From Anaerolineales bacterium (lineage in GTDB: Bacteria; Chloroflexota; Anaerolineae; 4572-78; J111), in contig JAAUSP010000401.1 of the NCBI GenBank assembly GCA_012032575.1, positions 1 through 7,122 on the forward strand: a DNA stretch of 7,122 nucleotides, in the 5' to 3' direction. The position numbers were made by a program, and so were the translations under genes. Below the pieces are notes generated by a model. It searched no databases, was not told the DNA's origin, and saw nothing but the letters and a program-made list of their open reading frames with translations. The first letter of the stretch is position 1. Each line of letters begins with the position of its first letter. This document shows, one piece after another, positions 4,918-7,122 of this stretch.

Positions 4918-6192
4918 TGAAAACGAATGAAGATGAATTGATTATCACCAAAAGTGAAAAAAATAGACTTATTGAAAGTTGGTTCTTTGACCTTCTTCAA
5001 GAGGAACCTTTCTATGGAAAGATTCTTCAATACATTAACAAAATTGAAGACCCAAAAATTCCAACCATTTGCATAGGGCTTTCTCGCGAGGAGATGTGTT
5101 ATCAAATTTTCTATAACTTTGATTTTCTTGCTTCTTTGACCAAAAAAGCAAGAATAGGCATCCTTCTTCACGAGTTATTCCATGCAATTTTTAATCATGT
5201 TCCATTTAGGTTCTTCAACGGCATTCCTCATCATTTGCAAAACATTGCTATGGATTTGAGCATTAATGGGCTGGATGGACTGAAAGAAAGAATTTCAGGA
5301 ATGCCCCATGTTTGTATCCCGGGAGAGGGAGACTTTAAGAACATGGCTCCTGGATTGCTTTTTGAGAACTATCTAAATCTTCTTCTAGAAGAAAGCAGAC
5401 AAAACCCCGACAAATTCAAAGGCTATAAAACACCCGATTCACACGATTATGCTATTGGGGATGGAAAAGATGGTGACGGAAATGGCTTTGCAGATTTGCC
5501 TGATGATGTTAAAGAACAAATCGAGCAAATCGCTAAACAGCGATTAAAGGATGTTGTCGGCGATGTCTATAAAAAGACCAAAAGAATTGGAGCAGATAAC
5601 CGGCAATTCTAAACTTTGGGGTTCGGGTCCCGCCATTATTTCGCGAATTTTAGAATCGGTTTTTAAACAAGCCGAAGCAAGCCCGGAACAAATCTTGAAG
5701 TATTTCTTGACTTCTGTTCGTGATAATAAGCGAAAGAAGTCTTGGACGCGAATTAATCGAAGGAATCCGATGAAAAAACCATCACACCTTAAAACCAAGA
5801 AGCCCCAAGTCGCCATTGCAATTGACGAAAGTGGTTCGGTAAGCGACGAAATGTTTACTTGGTTTTATGGATTTATGGAGCAATTTGCGAGCATCTTGGA
5901 GTTTACTTTCATTCCATTCGATGATGCGGTTTTTGAAGACCAAATCTATAAATGGAAAAAAGGCGATAAGCACGCTTGTGAGCGGGTTCTTCAAGGTGGA
6001 ACGAATTTTAATGCTCCAACGGATTACGTGAACGAACATAAATTTGATGGATTTATTATCATGACGGACATGTATGCACCCCAACCAGGCCCTAGCAAAT
6101 GTCCAAGATTGTGGATAACGACGCAGGATTGCTTAAACGACAACGCTTTGAGTGTCGCAAATGGAGAGAAAATTGTCGCAATTAAATCCTGA
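4917..6192 (+). CDS. DUF2201-type metallopeptidase-like + VWA-like protein, interrupted by a one-base frame change
   Basis: Bacterial proteins of this type combine an N-terminal putative metallopeptidase domain (DUF2201_N) with a C-terminal VWA-like domain and are usually encoded next to a MoxR ATPase, as here. Removing one A from the run 5580-5583 gives 424 aa. The peptidase domain shows HELFHAIFNH (85-94) followed by NIAMDLSIN (109-117), the expected zinc-ligand pattern. A DSH motif lies at 174-176. A Gly/Asp loop (181-193) has the spacing of a calcium-binding loop. The VWA-like domain has MIDAS DESGS (303-307), GGTNF (Thr362) and MTD (Asp384). As sequenced, frame 0 ends at 5612 (231 aa, peptidase part only) and the VWA part is open 5551-6192. 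The ATG overlaps the MoxR TAA by one base, so translation is coupled. Substrate is unknown. Confidence 0.88.
5580..5583 (+). other. Frame-change site 2 (A4 run) in the metallopeptidase-VWA gene
   Basis: Frame 0 reads AAA AAG ACC AAA AGA ATT and stops at TAA 5610-5612. Skipping one A gives AAA then GAA TTG GAG (K-E-L-E), a continuous helix leading into GNSKLWGSG and the VWA-like domain. The A5 run at 5571-5575 is an alternative location. Unlike site 1, a +1 slip would re-pair Lys-tRNA perfectly (AAA to AAA). A separate start is possible: ATG 5563 with AAAGG 12 bases upstream, which would make a stand-alone VWA protein. Confidence 0.75.
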
Positions 6193-6469
6193 TAAAATAA
6201 AGGAGCTTTTTTTTATCCTTGAAGAAAAATTAAAAAATGAGTTCTCCTCAAATGAATTGAAGATGATTTCTTCTTTTATCTCTTTCGAGGAGAACAGCAA
6301 GGTTTCCTCTTTTCTGTTCTTAAAAGAGCAGAGTAAGATCTTTTTCAATCCGGAAATTTTTAAGGTTGATGAAAATGGTTGGAATTTTAAGAGCATTTTC
6401 GAGATTGATTTAGAAAATTCACTAAATGAATTAAAGGATTTTGTTGAATGTGGAAATCAAATTCATTAA
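6161..6469 (+). CDS. Unknown charged helical protein, 102 aa
   Basis: Not recognised. It is rich in Glu, Lys, Phe and Ser, with repeated short helical blocks such as KIKELFFILEEKLKNEF and LENSLNELKDFVE, so probably all-alpha and soluble. Start choice is uncertain: GTG 6152, ATG 6161 or TTG 6173, the last with GGAG six bases upstream. I list the ATG. All three overlap the 3' end of the VWA gene, by about 20-41 bases, consistent with translational coupling. The stretch is AT-rich compared with the upstream operon. It could be a small partner of the ATPase/VWA pair simply by position, but nothing in its sequence shows that. Confidence 0.55.
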   Translation: MERKLSQLNPDKIKELFFILEEKLKNEFSSNELKMISSFISFEENSKVSSFLFLKEQSKIFFNPEIFKVDENGWNFKSIFEIDLENSLNELKDFVECGNQIH

Positions 6470-6663
6470 ATCCAATTTCCATAAATCCTGAATGCATTAT
6501 GTTGGTTTTTATCTCATCGCCCGCTGAGCCGAATTGCTTTTCGGTGTATAAAAAGGATTTGAGATTAACCCATAAAATCCTTTCAGGATTTCTCACAAAA
6601 GGAAAGTTGAAAATCTTGGTTCAAGATGTAAAATATTTTATCTTGGCGAGAGAAATCGCTTGA
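6448..6663 (+). CDS. Unknown small protein, 71 aa, stop inside promoter P4
   Basis: Not recognised. It starts at ATG 6448, with AAAGGA about 9 bases upstream, and overlaps the previous ORF by 22 bases. The product has a polar N-terminus, a hydrophobic strand (CIMLVFISSP, about 17-26), then two segments reading like alternating strands and helices (LTHKILSGFLTKGKLKILVQDVKYFILAREIA). This looks like a small folded domain rather than random translation. Its TGA stop at 6661-6663 lies inside the TTGACG -35 box of P4, as the 412-747 gene's stop lies inside P2. Confidence 0.55.
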   Translation: MWKSNSLNPISINPECIMLVFISSPAEPNCFSVYKKDLRLTHKILSGFLTKGKLKILVQDVKYFILAREIA

Positions 6664-6688
6664 CGGAAGCTTAGAAGTGATGCATTAT
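6660..6688 (+). promoter_or_regulatory. Sigma-70-type promoter P4 driving the 6709 gene
   Basis: TTGACG at 6660-6665 is preceded by CGC as in P1 and P3. With 17-base spacing the -10 is CATTAT (6683-6688), preceded by a TG at 6681-6682 that could help; TATAAC (6686-6691) would need a 20-base spacer. The predicted start is near 6695, at or next to the Shine-Dalgarno, so the leader is very short. Confidence 0.62.
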
Positions 6689-6694
6689 AACAAC

Positions 6695-6701
6695 AAAGGA
6701 G
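6695..6701 (+). promoter_or_regulatory. Shine-Dalgarno AAAGGAG for the 6709 gene
   Basis: AAAGGAG with 7 bases to the ATG at 6709, an optimal arrangement that supports that start over the in-frame ATG at 6721. It is part of ACAAAGGAGC, shared with the leader of the 818 gene. Confidence 0.8.
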
Positions 6702-6708
6702 CTATTGA

Positions 6709-7071
6709 ATGACTAACATTATGAACACTACCAAAGAGCAAATCGAGGCTGCCCGAAAGCTCTTGGAGGTTGACCCGTTTGCGTATCGAAAGAAATGCAC
6801 TCCCGCCAAGTTTGGCGACCTTGAACATGGCGACATGTACGAGTATGGTCCGGCTGGCGATTGGTTTGTGAAAATCAATCCAACCGAGCACATTTTCACC
6901 AAAAGCAAAGTGAATTCTGTTGAAGTTTCGCCATGGGCGGAACAACTTTGGTTTAAAGATGACATGCCTGTCTTGACCATCATCAAAAAAGATGAATGGA
7001 AAACTTTGTTCGAGTGGGTCAACGAAATGCAGAAGAAGGGATTTATCAATCCCGAAGAGGATGATGATTGA
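6709..7071 (+). CDS. Unknown soluble protein, 120 aa
   Basis: A 120-aa protein without a recognised family. An N-terminal helix (NTTKEQIEAARKLLEV, 5-20) is followed by a region with FGDLEHGDMYEYG (36-48) and DWFVKINPT (51-59). The order 'F-x-D-L-x-x-G-D-x-[FY]' then '[FY]-V-K-I' recurs in small beta-rich proteins of phages and bacteria that I cannot name more precisely. A C-terminal helix (KKDEWKTLFEWVNEMQKKG, 94-112) and an acidic tail (EEDDD) complete it. No signal peptide or membrane segment. It has its own promoter and optimal SD and is closed by a strong terminator, so it is probably an abundant single-gene product. Confidence 0.82.
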   Translation: MTNIMNTTKEQIEAARKLLEVDPFAYRKKCTPAKFGDLEHGDMYEYGPAGDWFVKINPTEHIFTKSKVNSVEVSPWAEQLWFKDDMPVLTIIKKDEWKTLFEWVNEMQKKGFINPEEDDD

Positions 7072-7079
7072 TAAAATAA

Positions 7080-7109
7080 AAAAATCCCCGACAAAAATCG
7101 GGGATTTTT
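7080..7109 (+). terminator. Rho-independent terminator after the 6709 gene
   Basis: A perfect 12-bp stem (AAAAATCCCCGA at 7080-7091 with TCGGGGATTTTT at 7098-7109) encloses a 6-base loop; the T5 run forms the 3' arm. Because A-tracts flank the other side, it could also end transcription arriving on the - strand. Confidence 0.93.
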
Positions 7110-7122
7110 GCTTTGGGAGTGT

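Noticed and set aside
5713..5740. TTGACT followed by GATAAT as an internal promoter for the VWA half
   Set aside because: The two boxes are only 9 bases apart, too close for a sigma-70 promoter.
5544..6084. Two minus-strand ORFs opposite the VWA-like domain
   Set aside because: The + strand carries MIDAS residues in the right order (DESGS, GGTNF, MTD), so the minus ORFs are by-products of its codon use.
6191..6217. AT-rich inverted repeat (GATAAAATAAA / TTTTTTTTATC) with GGAGC in the loop, followed by T-rich sequence, resembling a terminator or a masked ribosome site
   Set aside because: The stem is almost all A-T with one mismatch, has no GC clamp, and the bases are read as normal codons (DKIKELFFI) of the overlapping 6161 ORF. 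No in-frame start follows the AAAGGAG at a usable distance.
6702..7094. Minus-strand ORF of 130 codons opposite the 6709 gene
   Set aside because: The + strand gene has a promoter, optimal SD and terminator. The minus ORF is low-complexity (Ser/Phe-rich) and starts inside the terminator hairpin.
1..7122. CRISPR arrays, insertion sequences, long direct repeats, attachment sites
   Set aside because: No regularly spaced repeats, transposase motifs or paired terminal repeats were seen. The only recurrent blocks are short promoter and SD elements.

Overview
The window looks like part of a large tailed-phage genome that infects a bacterium, possibly recovered from a metagenome. I infer this from several things seen here. 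All credible genes run on the + strand. Many short unrecognised ORFs are packed between them. One protein (1759-2628) fits a putative phage-associated family. Host-type chaperone genes (GroEL, MoxR ATPase) sit next to genes with no cellular counterpart I recognise. A bacterial chromosome, prophage or plasmid origin cannot be excluded. Promoters are of sigma-70 type (TTGACC/TATCAT) and the clearest ribosome binding sites are AAAGGAG, so the expression signals are those of an ordinary bacterium.

Left part (1-1323): the 3' end of a divergent groEL comes first. A strong promoter follows, driving a 111-aa helical protein that appears to be translated from a nearly leaderless mRNA. A second promoter, whose -35 box contains that gene's stop codon, drives a 152-aa unknown protein. 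A perfect 11-bp hairpin plus T6 terminator (1287-1323) closes the unit.

Middle part (1324-3680): short AT-rich ORFs, a 289-aa protein with the GPLLYD...DR pattern of putative phage acetyltransferase-like proteins, then three more AT-rich unknowns (144, 106 and 73 aa), one of them a likely single-pass membrane protein with a coiled-coil tail. No convincing promoter or terminator was found inside this part.

Right part (3685-7122): a promoter nearly identical in its -35 region to the first one drives the most interesting pair, a MoxR-type AAA+ ATPase (3770-4917) translationally coupled (TAATG overlap) to a DUF2201-type protein (4917-6192). The latter joins a HExxH metallopeptidase-like domain to a VWA-like domain with a MIDAS motif. 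Each gene of the pair is broken by a single-base frame change in a 4-base homopolymer run, and correcting each one restores the full domain architecture exactly. Two small ORFs follow. Then comes a fourth promoter, again with a stop codon inside its -35 box, driving a 120-aa unknown protein that ends at a perfect 12-bp terminator (7080-7109).

Together, GroEL, the MoxR ATPase and the VWA/metallopeptidase suggest a protein-folding or remodelling island. That joint role is inference from gene families and proximity. The two frame changes must be resolved (sequencing error, real inactivation or recoding) before the pair can be called functional.
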